Below are positions 47,451 to 55,918 of a DNA stretch of 64,000 nt, piece by piece (position 1 is the first letter of the stretch; each line of letters begins with the position of its first letter). The notes beneath the pieces are model-generated. The model was not told where the DNA came from. It did not search any database and saw only the letters and a program-made list of their open reading frames with translations. The DNA comes from JAHFUA01 sp963733935 (GTDB taxonomy: Bacteria > Acidobacteriota > Terriglobia > Terriglobales > Acidobacteriaceae). Position numbers and translations under genes: made by a program. The stretch spans positions 1 to 64,000 of the forward strand of contig CAVTEQ010000004.1 in NCBI GenBank assembly GCA_963733935.1. Direction: 5' to 3'.

Positions 47451-48329
47451 CTACCGCTTCTTGCGCCGGTAGACCAGCTTCAGCCCTTCGCCGGCGAGGG
47501 TCTTGCGGATCTGGTTGCGGGCGTGGACGGACCACGGGCCGGAAGTATCCAGCCGCACATAGGCGCGCCAGTGCGCCAGGGCCTTGCGCGGATACTTGAG
47601 CTTCTCGTAGGCGAGAGCAAGATTGTAGTGGGCGTCGGCGTAGGTGGGGGCGAGCTGGATCGCCTGTTTGTAAGCCTGGATCGCTTCCTGCAGGCGGCCG
47701 GTTTCGTCGAGCACGTTGCCCAGGTCGAAATACGCCAGGGCATAGCGCGGATCGATGGCCACCGCCTGGCGATAGTGATCTTCCGCCTCGACGTAATCCT
47801 GGCGGTTGTAGTAAAGCGTGCCGAGATTGATGTGGGCGGCAGCGTGGTTGGGATCGAACTCCAGAGTTTTCTGGTAGGCCTCGATGGCTTCCCGCACCGA
47901 GAGCGGGTCTTCCTCCAGCGAAATGGCCTTGGCGAACCACTCGGCAGCGTTCTCCGCCGTGCGCATGGGCCGGACCTTGGCGGCGACCAGCGCTCGGGGG
48001 GCGAAGTCCATGACGAACTGTCCGGCCACCGGTTCCACGGCCGTTCCCTGATGACGGAAGGCAACACGCCGTCCGCTCACGAAGGTGCCGGTCTCGAGCA
48101 GCGGATTCTCCATGCCGGCGGCGACGCGCTGCATGGCCTCGAGCGACTCGCGAATCTTGCCCGGGCGCACCCGCCGGGCGCTGAATTCGCCTATTTTTCT
48201 CAGTTGCAGGAGTTCAGGAAATGAATAGCTTTCGCAGGCGGCGATCAGACCGGCCTTTTCCCATCCGGCCAGTTGACGGGCCGTGATCCGCAGGATCCGC
48301 AGTACGTCCGCTCGTGCGTAGCGCTCCAC
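47451..48329 (-). CDS. MerR-like HTH/TPR fusion protein
   Basis: A 292-residue protein. The N-terminus (about 1-70) looks like a MerR-type helix-turn-helix (ARADVLRILRITARQLAGWEKAGLI). A middle linker follows. The C-terminal half has three to four TPR units (YQKTLEFDPNHAAAHINLG, YRQAVAIDPRYALAYFDLG, YKQAIQLAPTYADAHYNLA). The fusion may link DNA binding to protein contacts; regulator targets are unknown. It ends 26 nt from the convergent SDR gene. Confidence 0.83.
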   Translation of the reverse strand: MERYARADVLRILRITARQLAGWEKAGLIAACESYSFPELLQLRKIGEFSARRVRPGKIRESLEAMQRVAAGMENPLLETGTFVSGRRVAFRHQGTAVEPVAGQFVMDFAPRALVAAKVRPMRTAENAAEWFAKAISLEEDPLSVREAIEAYQKTLEFDPNHAAAHINLGTLYYNRQDYVEAEDHYRQAVAIDPRYALAYFDLGNVLDETGRLQEAIQAYKQAIQLAPTYADAHYNLALAYEKLKYPRKALAHWRAYVRLDTSGPWSVHARNQIRKTLAGEGLKLVYRRKKR

Positions 48330-48420
48330 TGAGATGCGTGGTTACCTTGCTCGTATTATGTGAGCGGTGACTACAGGTTGCAAGAGCTAAGTTTCCACAG
48401 TAGTACACAGGATTTCCTAA

Positions 48421-48537
48421 GTTTCTCGTTTCGGGTTTCTCGTTTCTCGACAGAAGCGGCGGCAATTCATAATTCCCAGTTTCTTGTTCACGACGGAGGG
48501 CTCGACCGGTTCTCTCGAGAAACCAGAAACGAGAAAC
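48421..48537. repeat. Inverted repeat GTTTCTCGTTTC/GAAACGAGAAAC
   Basis: A perfect 12-bp inverted pair (48421-48432 and 48526-48537) with extra partial copies between, lying upstream of the tRNA-Thr gene. This looks like an intergenic palindromic repeat; no gene is seen in 48330-48599. Confidence 0.5.
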
Positions 48538-48599
48538 TAGGAACGCTCCCGCCCTTTACGCCCCACAACCACCACGTTAGAATCGAAGCATCACGCGGG

Positions 48600-48675
48600 G
48601 CCGACGTAGCTCAGTTGGTAGAGCAGTCGATTCGTAATCGACAGGTCATCGGTTCAAGTCCGATCGTCGGCTCCA
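48600..48675 (+). tRNA. tRNA-Thr (anticodon CGT), CCA encoded
   Basis: A complete 76-nt cloverleaf including CCA: acceptor GCCGACG/CGTCGGC fully paired, D-arm GCTC...GAGC, anticodon stem GTCGA/TCGAC with loop TTCGTAA (anticodon CGT), and T-arm with GGTTCAAGTCC. No duplicated 3' end nearby, so no element is integrated here. Confidence 0.95.
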
Positions 48676-48747
48676 GAAAACCAGCATTGGGCAGTTGGCA
48701 CTCAGCAATTGGGGCCCGCAGGATTGCCCACGGGGCGGTGAGGGCTG

Positions 48748-49317
48748 TCATCCTCCGGCGATACCGGCTGTATGGCGCGCATTGTTCCATTCAGTTTCCA
48801 GCCCCAACTCACGAACCCATTTCTCGAGGTAAGCGCGATCCAGCGAATCCCATCGTATTCTTAATACCCCAGCAACGTCCTCGATTTGCCGTCGGGATTG
48901 AGCCAGCTTCGCCCATTCCAGCTTGGAGACGACCACGTCTTCCGCACTGGCTATGAAGAGGGCAACCTCCTGGAGGTGGACGCGCTGCCGGCGGCGGAAT
49001 TCCTCCTCGCTGAAAGCACGTGACTTGCGGAAAACGAAGTCGATCTTCCAGCCGCTTGCCAAATCAATGACGTTGAACAAGGACTGCCGCTTAAGGGCTT
49101 CGAGGGCCGCATCCAGGTCCGCATAGTATTCCTCTGCCGGCAGAAGTTGAACGAATGCCTGGAGCTGCGCCGGGGTAGCGGAGAGCACCATGTCGATGTC
49201 CTGGGTGGTGCGCGGAGTGCCATAGTAGGCGCTCGCGAAGGATCCCGTAAGCATGTAGGCAATCCCTGCTCGGTCGAGGGCCGCTGTGATTTTCTGAAAG
49301 ACCCCCGCGAGACTCAT
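48748..49317 (-). CDS. Nucleotidyltransferase-fold protein (AbiEii/DUF6036-like)
   Basis: A 189-residue protein with the minimal nucleotidyltransferase signature: LTGSFASAYYGTPRT followed by QDIDMVL (the DxD-like metal site) and a later WKIDFVF strand. These proteins occur as toxin-antitoxin components or orphan enzymes. It overlaps the upstream small gene by 4 nt (ATGA), so the two are translated together. Whether the pair forms a toxin-antitoxin unit cannot be decided from sequence alone. Confidence 0.8.
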   Translation of the reverse strand: MSLAGVFQKITAALDRAGIAYMLTGSFASAYYGTPRTTQDIDMVLSATPAQLQAFVQLLPAEEYYADLDAALEALKRQSLFNVIDLASGWKIDFVFRKSRAFSEEEFRRRQRVHLQEVALFIASAEDVVVSKLEWAKLAQSRRQIEDVAGVLRIRWDSLDRAYLEKWVRELGLETEWNNARHTAGIAGG

Positions 49318-49544
49318 CGTAACCGTGCCGGCAAGGACGCAGGCAGAAACGCCCGCCTCAGCAATTCACGTTCAACCTGTGCCTCGGACCACTCGGGATG
49401 CTCGTGCCGAATTCCCTCTCTGGCCAGTTGGCGAGCAAAGAGACTCATCTCCATAGCTAACAAAAGGCGTTCTTCGCCAGACATCCTTCGCTGAATTTGA
49501 AGTTGAAGTGCCTGCGCATAACGGGTTGTATCGGTAAATGCCAC
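49314..49544 (-). CDS. Small helical protein paired with the nucleotidyltransferase
   Basis: About 76 residues from a GTG chosen because the protein then starts with a conserved-looking TDTTRYAQALQLQ helix. A TTG 18 codons upstream is possible. It is rich in charged helices (RRMSGEERLLLAMEMSLFA, HPEWSEAQVERELLRRAFLP). Similar small proteins accompany nucleotidyltransferase-fold genes in many genomes; the role is unknown. It overlaps the next gene by 4 nt. Confidence 0.65.
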   Translation of the reverse strand: MAFTDTTRYAQALQLQIQRRMSGEERLLLAMEMSLFARQLAREGIRHEHPEWSEAQVERELLRRAFLPASLPARLR

Positions 49545-49602
49545 GGCCAAATCGTAGCACGCGAAGCGCAGCCCGTTTTCGAGCGCCGACTGCAACAAAA
49601 CG

Positions 49603-49640
49603 AAAAGGCCACCCCGGCACAGGGCAGCCTTTTCTTTAGG
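49603..49640. terminator. Probable bidirectional terminator
   Basis: A hairpin with AAAAGGC (49603-49609) pairing to GCCTTTT (49627-49633), an inner CCC/GGG pair, and T-rich flanks on both strands. It lies between the DUF6599 gene and the nucleotidyltransferase pair. Confidence 0.6.
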
Positions 49641-49865
49641 GAGAATAGTTCCAACGGAGGGTGAAGCCCTTAACCGTCAAAACCTTTTCTGGCGGAAATC
49701 TTATGAGCCGAGAAGATGGGGTGTCAAGCGAATTCTAGATATTAACGCCCTTTATATTCAATGAGTTACAAAGACAATCAACAAGCCCGCAAAATTCACA
49801 AAACTGAGTTCAGAGGCCTTTTCCGAGCCTTAGTTGCCCGATTTCAATCACTTAGGAGGGTACGC

Positions 49866-50951
49866 TCAGCGCGGCAGGTTCAGCCGGATGATTTCCACAT
49901 CCTCCGGTCGGCCGAACCACCGGTTGGGAAAGAACCGCTGCAACAGAACACGGGCTCCGCCAAAAGCGAGACCGAGTGCGAGCGCGATCAGGATGAGCAC
50001 GCCGATCAGCATGAACGCCGCGATGATCAGGTTGCCGATGTTGTCCTTCTTGGAGAGTGACGTTGCCTGGTTCCAGGTGACGTCGGCGTCGTAGCTGATG
50101 GCCGCCAGCAGCGACTCAGCCTCGCTTCGCGAAACCTCGCCGGTCACCACTGCCACGATGGGCCCGCTGCGCTTGCCGAAGAAGTCGCAGCTTGCGTGTG
50201 CGGAGCAGCCATTGTCTTTCGTCCAGGATTCGAGGGCGCGCAAGCGGTCGCCCGCGATCTGGGGCGTGGGATAAGCGATCAATACGAGTGTCGCCGTGCC
50301 CTGGGATGTGGCGTAACGTCCCAGCACGACCTCGGGGCTGCGCTGGAAATCGACGACTTCGGCCGGCAAGGGCGTACGGATGCCGGAAAATGCCGCCGGT
50401 CCGGTCGCATACTTGGCGGAATGCGCAACGTAGCGGTAGCCCTCGCGCGGCAAATATCGAGGCAACGTGGGCAGCAGATTCTTGTTGCCCGCAGCCGGCG
50501 GCAGGGCGGCGGAAAGGTCGCGCAATTCCGCCGCCGACATGGCGGTCACGCGGTCGAAATCGGCTTCTACCAGGATATTGCCCCGGTAGAACAGGACTTT
50601 CGCGCCCGCCGAGGCTGCCAGATCGTCGACCTTCTCGTTGTGCATCCCTTCTGTTTTGTAGAAGGTGAAAGCGCCATAGGCGCCGGTGGCATCGTTGAAG
50701 CGGGCAGCCTTCACCGTCAGCTTGCGATCCGGACGCGTGTAGATGGCCGATTCGACTTCCTGGAAGCCGTACTCCTTCAGCACCGGGGCATAAGCGGCGT
50801 CGGCGGCAGTGGGGTCGTCGGAGAGACGGGGATTGCCCTCAATCCGCCAGCCGGAGAATTGCGCCGGCAGAAAGGGTTGCGGTTGCTGGGGGGTGCCCCA
50901 GGCGGCCGTCATTGCACAGCAGAAAACTAATATGAAGATAATGCGTTTCAT
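49866..50951 (-). CDS. DUF6599 family exported membrane protein
   Basis: A 361-residue protein. A signal peptide (about 1-19) is followed by a DUF6599-type domain (start LPAQFSGWRIEG, then YTRPDRKLTVKAARFNDATGAYGAF, RYVAHSAKY) and a C-terminal membrane helix at about 307-330 (LIIAAFMLIGVLILIALALGLAF). The family is common in Acidobacteriota, with no known function. It is probably anchored with its main domain in the periplasm. Confidence 0.83.
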   Translation of the reverse strand: MKRIIFILVFCCAMTAAWGTPQQPQPFLPAQFSGWRIEGNPRLSDDPTAADAAYAPVLKEYGFQEVESAIYTRPDRKLTVKAARFNDATGAYGAFTFYKTEGMHNEKVDDLAASAGAKVLFYRGNILVEADFDRVTAMSAAELRDLSAALPPAAGNKNLLPTLPRYLPREGYRYVAHSAKYATGPAAFSGIRTPLPAEVVDFQRSPEVVLGRYATSQGTATLVLIAYPTPQIAGDRLRALESWTKDNGCSAHASCDFFGKRSGPIVAVVTGEVSRSEAESLLAAISYDADVTWNQATSLSKKDNIGNLIIAAFMLIGVLILIALALGLAFGGARVLLQRFFPNRWFGRPEDVEIIRLNLPR

Positions 50952-51043
50952 CGTCGGAAAATCACGGCGGCGGCTTCCCAGAACATTGATGCTACAGTAC
51001 GGTTCCCTCAGCGGCTAAAGCCACCGCTCTGTCTGCCTTCTAC

Positions 51044-51064
51044 GGCACGCCTGAAAGGCGTGCC
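51044..51064. repeat. REP-like palindrome GGCACGCC-TGAAA-GGCGTGCC
   Basis: Perfect 8-bp arms with a TGAAA loop. Close relatives lie at 57695-57715 and 57798-57818. They form one intergenic repeat family. Confidence 0.6.
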
Positions 51065-51163
51065 CCTTCAAAGCACACCCTGGGAAGCCGCCGCCCGCTA
51101 CTTTAGCAATGCTGCCACCTGCTGCTCTGCCAATATTAGACGACATCCGCTGGCCAAAGGCTT

Positions 51164-53231
51164 CTACTGCACGCCGTCTTTGGGCATTTTGGAGGCGAGC
51201 TTGAGGCCGCTGAGCCCGGAGACATACTTGGCCAGACCGCGGTAGAGGGATTCGGCGATCTGCTGGCGGTACTCAGGCGTCCGCAGCTTGTGCTCGTCGC
51301 GAGGGTTGGAGAGGAAGGAAATTTCAGCCAGGATGGAAGGCATGTTGGCGCCGATCAGCACGATGAAGGGCGCCTTCTTGACGCCGCGATTGCGCGTGCC
51401 CTTGCCGGCGGTGGCCCACATCGACTGCTGCACGTCGGCGGCGAACTCGCGCGACTCCTCGATCTTCTCTTTGAGCGCGATCTTCTTCACCAGGTCCTGC
51501 AGCTCGTGGATCGACTTCTCGGAGACGGCGTTCTCGCGCGCCGCCACTTCCAGCGCGTCGTGCGACGAGGTGAAGTTCAGGTAATAGGTCTCGACGCCAC
51601 GCGCCTCGGGGTCGCGGCTGGAGTTGGCGTGGATGGAGATGAACAGGTCCGCCTGCTCCTTGTTGGCGATGGCGGTGCGGGTCTCAAGGGGCACGAAGGT
51701 GTCGTCGTCGCGGGTGTAGACCACCTCCGCCCCCATGCGGTTCTCCAGCAGCTTGCCCAGGCGCAGGGCCACGTCCAGAACCAGCTCCTTCTCGGTGTAG
51801 CCGTCGGGACCGATGGTTCCGGCATCATGCCCGCCGTGGCCGGCATCGACGACGATTTTGCCGATCTTCAACCCCAGGGCGCGGATCAGCGTCTGCTCGC
51901 CGTTGGCCGTGGGCTTGGCTTCGTGGCTGGTAAGGCCGGCCTGCTTGGGGCGCGCCTTCTTTTCCCGGGACGTCCGCGGCGTTACCGCCTGGTACGTGGG
52001 CGAAGTCGTCGGCCTGGAGGTAGCTTTGATTTCGGTTTCGTTCAGCGTGGCCGCTTCCATGGTGCCGGCGTCTTTGGAGGTGGCGACGCGCCGGCCAGGT
52101 CCGGAAGTATCGGAATTCGGCCCGCCGCTGACCGTTGGTTTCGCACCGGCCCGCGCCTTGACTCCGGGGACATCGGACTTTGAGCGGACGACGGCGGCTG
52201 CCCCACCCTTGGCTGTGGGTGCCCCACCCTTGGCCGCATTTGCCAAGGGTGGGTCTTTTTCAACTCTTGTTGCCGCCGTCCGCTTGCCGTGGATGTCGAT
52301 GATCAGCCGGTCAGGGTTGGGCAGGAAGAAGGCCGAATACTCGACCACTTCGTCCAGCTCCAGCACCACGCGGGTCATTCCCCGCTTGAATTGGGCTACG
52401 CGGATCTTGTGCAGGAAGCCATCGTCCACGTCGAAGCTCTTGCCCACCAACTCCGGCGCCAGGCGGGTGTCATAGAGGTCGAAGAAGATGCGGTCGGGGT
52501 CGGGAACGCGCCCGGCCTGGTACTTGACCTGCTTTTCGAGGTCAATGGCTACGCGGGTATAGTCTGGCGTCGACCACTGGCGGATGCCGGTCACGCGCGA
52601 TAACCGGCTCGCCTTGCCGGAATCGGTATCGCTGATCTGCCGCGCCTCGCCGGATTTGTCCTTCGCGGCCGGCTTGGGAGGAGCTTTCTCGGCTTCGATC
52701 TCGTTCAAGGCGTTGCGCGCGTTGTCGGCCAGTTGGCTCCGCGGATAGCGGTTCAGGAATTCCTCAAACGTCGCCTTGGCGTGCTCGTTGTCCTCGAGAT
52801 CTTCGCGATAGATCTGCGCCGATGGTGAACAGCGCTTCGACCCGATGCCGGCTGCCAGGGTACTCGCGCCGCAGAAACTCGTACTGCGCAATCGCTTCCT
52901 GGGAAATTTTGGGATTGTTGAGCGCCCGGCCCATCTCGGCTAGCAGTTCGGCGACCGCGACTACGCTGGCGTCCGCCTTGCTGGAGATGGGCGAGGTGAA
53001 GTAGACGCGCCGGTACGCATCGATGACCCGCTGATATTCGCGCCGCGTACGCTCGTTCGCCGGGCGGCCGTTGAGAGCCTCCCGCAACTGCTCGGCAGTC
53101 TCGAATTGCGAGGCCGCAACCTGCCGCCTGCGCGCAGTGGTGGTGGCAGCAGCCGGCGTCAGAAGCGCCAGCGCCACGAACAGCACAACGATCAGGCGAA
53201 TGACCGCCTGGGTAAAGGGTCTACCTACCAC
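51164..53231 (-). CDS. AMIN-domain N-acetylmuramoyl-L-alanine amidase (amidase_3), frameshifted near the middle
   Basis: About 688 residues joined. A signal peptide and TPR-like helical segment are followed by two AMIN-like beta stretches (TRVAIDLEKQVKY, IRVAQFKRGMTRVVLELDE), a long low-complexity linker and a C-terminal amidase_3 domain. The zinc ligands are His in VDAGHGGHDAG, Glu in TEKELVLD and His in SIHAN, with a catalytic Glu in ILAEISFLSN. It cuts the amide between MurNAc and L-Ala in peptidoglycan, as AmiC does in cell separation. The frame changes near 52820, where CGGCGC replaces an expected CGCG; one extra base is the likely cause. Within the linker, a REP-like hairpin is read as coding sequence. 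Confidence 0.86.
52201..52253. repeat. REP-like hairpin inside the amidase coding sequence
   Basis: CCCCACCCTTGGC occurs at 52201-52213 and again at 52222-52234. The second copy faces its reverse complement GCCAAGGGTGGG (52242-52253) across a 7-nt loop. The unit also occurs at 16982-16994. It is translated in frame as a Gly/Ala/Lys-rich part of the amidase linker. Confidence 0.6.
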
Positions 53232-53267
53232 GTTTCAGTTTCTCAGTCCCTGCCCGCCAACCGCGCG

Positions 53268-54101
53268 TTAGTCCGTGTTGGTGATGGTCAGCACGCCGCT
53301 GGAATCGCGATACACGTGAATCGGGTCGGCAACCGGCCCGGTCAGCAGCTTGCCTTTATCGCCATACAGCGCCGTGATCCGCTTCACATAATTGCGGGTC
53401 TCGGCGTAGGGCGGCACGCCCTTGGAGCGCGTCACCGCGCCCGCGCCGGCGTTATACGCCGCCAGCGACAGCTTCACATCGCCATTGAAGTCCTGGAGCA
53501 GATGCTTCAGGTGCCGCACCCCGGCGTCCACGTTCTGCTGCGGATCGAAGGGGTTGCTGACGTTCAGCGTGCGGGCGGTGCCCGGCATCAACTGCATCAG
53601 CCCCATGGCGCCCTTGGGCGAAACCGCGTGCGCGTTGAAGTTCGACTCCACCTTGATCAACGAGCGCACCAGGTTCGGGTCCACATCGTGGCGCCGGGCA
53701 GATTCTTCAATGATGCTGTCCAGTTCGCGCGAAGTCATCGCCCGGCCGCGCAGGATCTCGCGGTTGTCGGGACTGACTTCGGCGGTGGCGGTGTTCATCA
53801 CCGGATTGGTCGGGGCCGCGGCTACATACTGGCCGACTTCGGCTGCGGCCGACTTCGCCGCTTTCATGGCCGAAGGCGTGGGCGGCGGAACCGGCTTCCA
53901 CCGGTGTTCCGCTCGGCTCCAGTACACCAGCACGGAGGCGCGTTTAGCGTTTTGGGAAGGATTGGAGGCAGGATGGGAGACAGGCGCATCGACGTAGATG
54001 GTCCGCCCCTCGTCATCGCGCAGGGGAACGATACCGCCCTGGGCGAATACTCGCGGGGCTACAGTAGCCAGGACCATCAGGAAAAGCAGGCGTCGGTGCA
54101 T
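53268..54101 (-). CDS. Lytic transglycosylase (SLT domain)
   Basis: About 277 residues: signal peptide MHRRLLFLMVLATVAPRVFAQ, a linker region, then an SLT domain (about 130-250) with the catalytic Glu in LIKVESNFN and the motifs GAMGLMQLMPGTA and AAYNAGAGAV. It cuts peptidoglycan glycan strands, giving 1,6-anhydro ends. It lies directly upstream of the amidase gene on the same strand, so two cell-wall hydrolases are probably co-expressed. The start may instead be a GTG six codons upstream. Confidence 0.9.
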   Translation of the reverse strand: MHRRLLFLMVLATVAPRVFAQGGIVPLRDDEGRTIYVDAPVSHPASNPSQNAKRASVLVYWSRAEHRWKPVPPPTPSAMKAAKSAAAEVGQYVAAAPTNPVMNTATAEVSPDNREILRGRAMTSRELDSIIEESARRHDVDPNLVRSLIKVESNFNAHAVSPKGAMGLMQLMPGTARTLNVSNPFDPQQNVDAGVRHLKHLLQDFNGDVKLSLAAYNAGAGAVTRSKGVPPYAETRNYVKRITALYGDKGKLLTGPVADPIHVYRDSSGVLTITNTD

Positions 54102-54443
54102 AGGTGAACACGCGGGCACAGCAGCACCCGCAAACCTACCCCCAACCCTGACGGAGACTTCGTCCAGAGCGCCTTGATTATATGTTGGCCGGTAACCACC
54201 TACAATGCACGAACAGGCAGGTACCGTGGGAGTGAACAGGGCGGCGGGAAGCTAGCTCGTCAGTGACCAAACGCCCCGTAAATTTGCTTCGTATCAGGGC
54301 AGGGGCTTCAGCCCTGCCGCCAGCAGGCTGTAGACTTGGGCTTTAGCCGCGGAGGTCTCGCAGCAGGGGCTGAGTCCCAGCTCTTTAAATCGCTTTTTCG
54401 GCGTGACTAAAGTCATGCCCTGATACGGACCTGCGCAGCGGAG
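54102..54443. other. Intergenic region with REP-like palindromes
   Basis: A 342-bp gap between divergent genes. It holds a palindrome GGCAGGG-N6-GCCCTGCC near 54298-54318 and further GGCTTTAGCC and GACTAAAGTC half-units to about 54425. No gene is seen. Confidence 0.55.
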
Positions 54444-55163
54444 ATGCCCGGTTACCATCCCGATCTCGCCTATATCCACGACGCCGGCTTCGGCGACTAT
54501 GCCCGCAAGTCCGCGCCTGGACTGCTGGCCATACTGCGGCGGGCGGGCATTCGTGCTGGACTGGTTGTTGATCTGGGTTGCGGCAGCGGAATCTGGGCGG
54601 CGGAACTCATCCGCCGCGGTTATGAGGTCCTGGGCATCGACAGCTCCAGTGCGATGATCGAATTGGCGCGCAAGCAAGCGCCCGCGGCCAGATTCGTAAA
54701 TGCATCTTTCCTGAAGGCCAAGCTCCCGGTTTGCGATGCGGTGACCGCGTTAGGCGAAGTCTTCAACTACACTTTCGACCGGCGCAACGGCCCGCGCGAG
54801 CTGGCGCGGTTATTTCAGCGCGTGCACGACGCGCTGCGGCCGGGCGGGGTATTTATCTTCGATATCGCCGAGCCTGGGCGGGCTCTTCGCCGTGCCCACG
54901 CCGAGGGCGAAGATTGGGCAATCCTCTTCGCAGCCGAGGCCAGCCGCGATCTGCTGATCCGTCGCATGACCACCTTCCGCCAGGTTGGGAAGCTCTATCG
55001 GAGGAGTGAAGAGACACACCGCCTGCGTCTCTACCGAAGCTCCGAGATTGCCGCCGAACTCCGCGGCGCCGGCTTCGCCGTGCGCGTGCTGCGCGCCTAC
55101 GGACGCATGCCTCTGCCCTCAGGCAACGCGGCCTTCGTGGCAACAAAGCGCCGAGCCACGTAA
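54444..55163 (+). CDS. Class I SAM-dependent methyltransferase
   Basis: A 239-residue protein with a Rossmann-like SAM-binding domain. Motif I is VVDLGCGSGIWAAEL, motif II EVLGIDSSSAM, and motif IV-like CDAVTALGEVFNY and PGGVFIFDI follow. The substrate is unknown (small molecule or lipid). It is just upstream of rlmB, 14 nt apart on the same strand, so the two are probably in one operon. Confidence 0.85.
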   Translation: MPGYHPDLAYIHDAGFGDYARKSAPGLLAILRRAGIRAGLVVDLGCGSGIWAAELIRRGYEVLGIDSSSAMIELARKQAPAARFVNASFLKAKLPVCDAVTALGEVFNYTFDRRNGPRELARLFQRVHDALRPGGVFIFDIAEPGRALRRAHAEGEDWAILFAAEASRDLLIRRMTTFRQVGKLYRRSEETHRLRLYRSSEIAAELRGAGFAVRVLRAYGRMPLPSGNAAFVATKRRAT

Positions 55164-55177
55164 ACTCAGTCAAGACC

Positions 55178-55918
55178 ATGGACGTCATCTACGGCATCCA
55201 CGCGGTGAGCGAGGCGCTGAAGGCGCGCGGACGCGCCTTCGAGTACGTTGGCGTAGCCCGCGAGCGCCACGACCACAAGATGCAGCGCATCATCGACGAT
55301 TGCCGCGCCAGCGGCATCGCGGTGCGCTTCGTTCCCCGCGATCAGTTGGACCGGCTGGCGCGCACGCCTGCCCACCAGGGAGTGGTCGCCGTTACTTCGC
55401 AGAAGAAGTATCTCGATCTGGATGATCTGCTGGCCAACAAGCGCAGCGAGCGTTCGTTTCTGGTGGTGCTGGATGGAGTGGAAGATCCGCAGAATCTGGG
55501 AGCGATCATCCGCACCGCCGATGCTGCCGGGGCCGATGGCATCATCCTGCCGGAACGCCGGGCCGTGGGTGTGACGGGAACCGTTGCCAAGGTCTCTGCG
55601 GGAGCTTCCGAGCACCTGCCGATCGCCCGGGTCACCAACCTGGCGCGCAGCCTGGAGGAGATGAAGTCGCAGAACCTGTGGATCGTCGGGCTCGATGAGC
55701 GCGGGACTCAGTCCTACGACACGGTGGACTATAAGATGGATTGCGCCCTCGTGCTGGGCGCCGAGGGCAAAGGCATGCATGAGCACGTGCGCAGCCGCTG
55801 CGATTTTCTGGTACACATCCCCGTGCTGGGCGAAGTGCCGTCGCTGAACGTTTCGGTGGCGGCGGGAGTGGTGATGTATGAGGTCGCGCGCCAGCGCCGA
55901 AACTCCGAAAAGAAATGA
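55178..55918 (+). CDS. rlmB: 23S rRNA (guanosine-2'-O-)-methyltransferase RlmB-type (SpoU family)
   Basis: A 246-residue protein of normal RlmB length. An N-terminal RNA-binding L30-like domain (YGIHAVSEALKARGR) leads to the SPOUT knot domain with motif 1 LDGVEDPQNLGAIIRTA, motif 2 LVLGAEGKGM and motif 3 SLNVSVAAGVVMYE. RlmB methylates G2251 in the peptidyl-transferase region. Assignment to RlmB rather than another SpoU enzyme rests on length and the N-terminal domain. The next gene's ATG overlaps its stop by 4 nt. Confidence 0.9.
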   Translation: MDVIYGIHAVSEALKARGRAFEYVGVARERHDHKMQRIIDDCRASGIAVRFVPRDQLDRLARTPAHQGVVAVTSQKKYLDLDDLLANKRSERSFLVVLDGVEDPQNLGAIIRTADAAGADGIILPERRAVGVTGTVAKVSAGASEHLPIARVTNLARSLEEMKSQNLWIVGLDERGTQSYDTVDYKMDCALVLGAEGKGMHEHVRSRCDFLVHIPVLGEVPSLNVSVAAGVVMYEVARQRRNSEKK

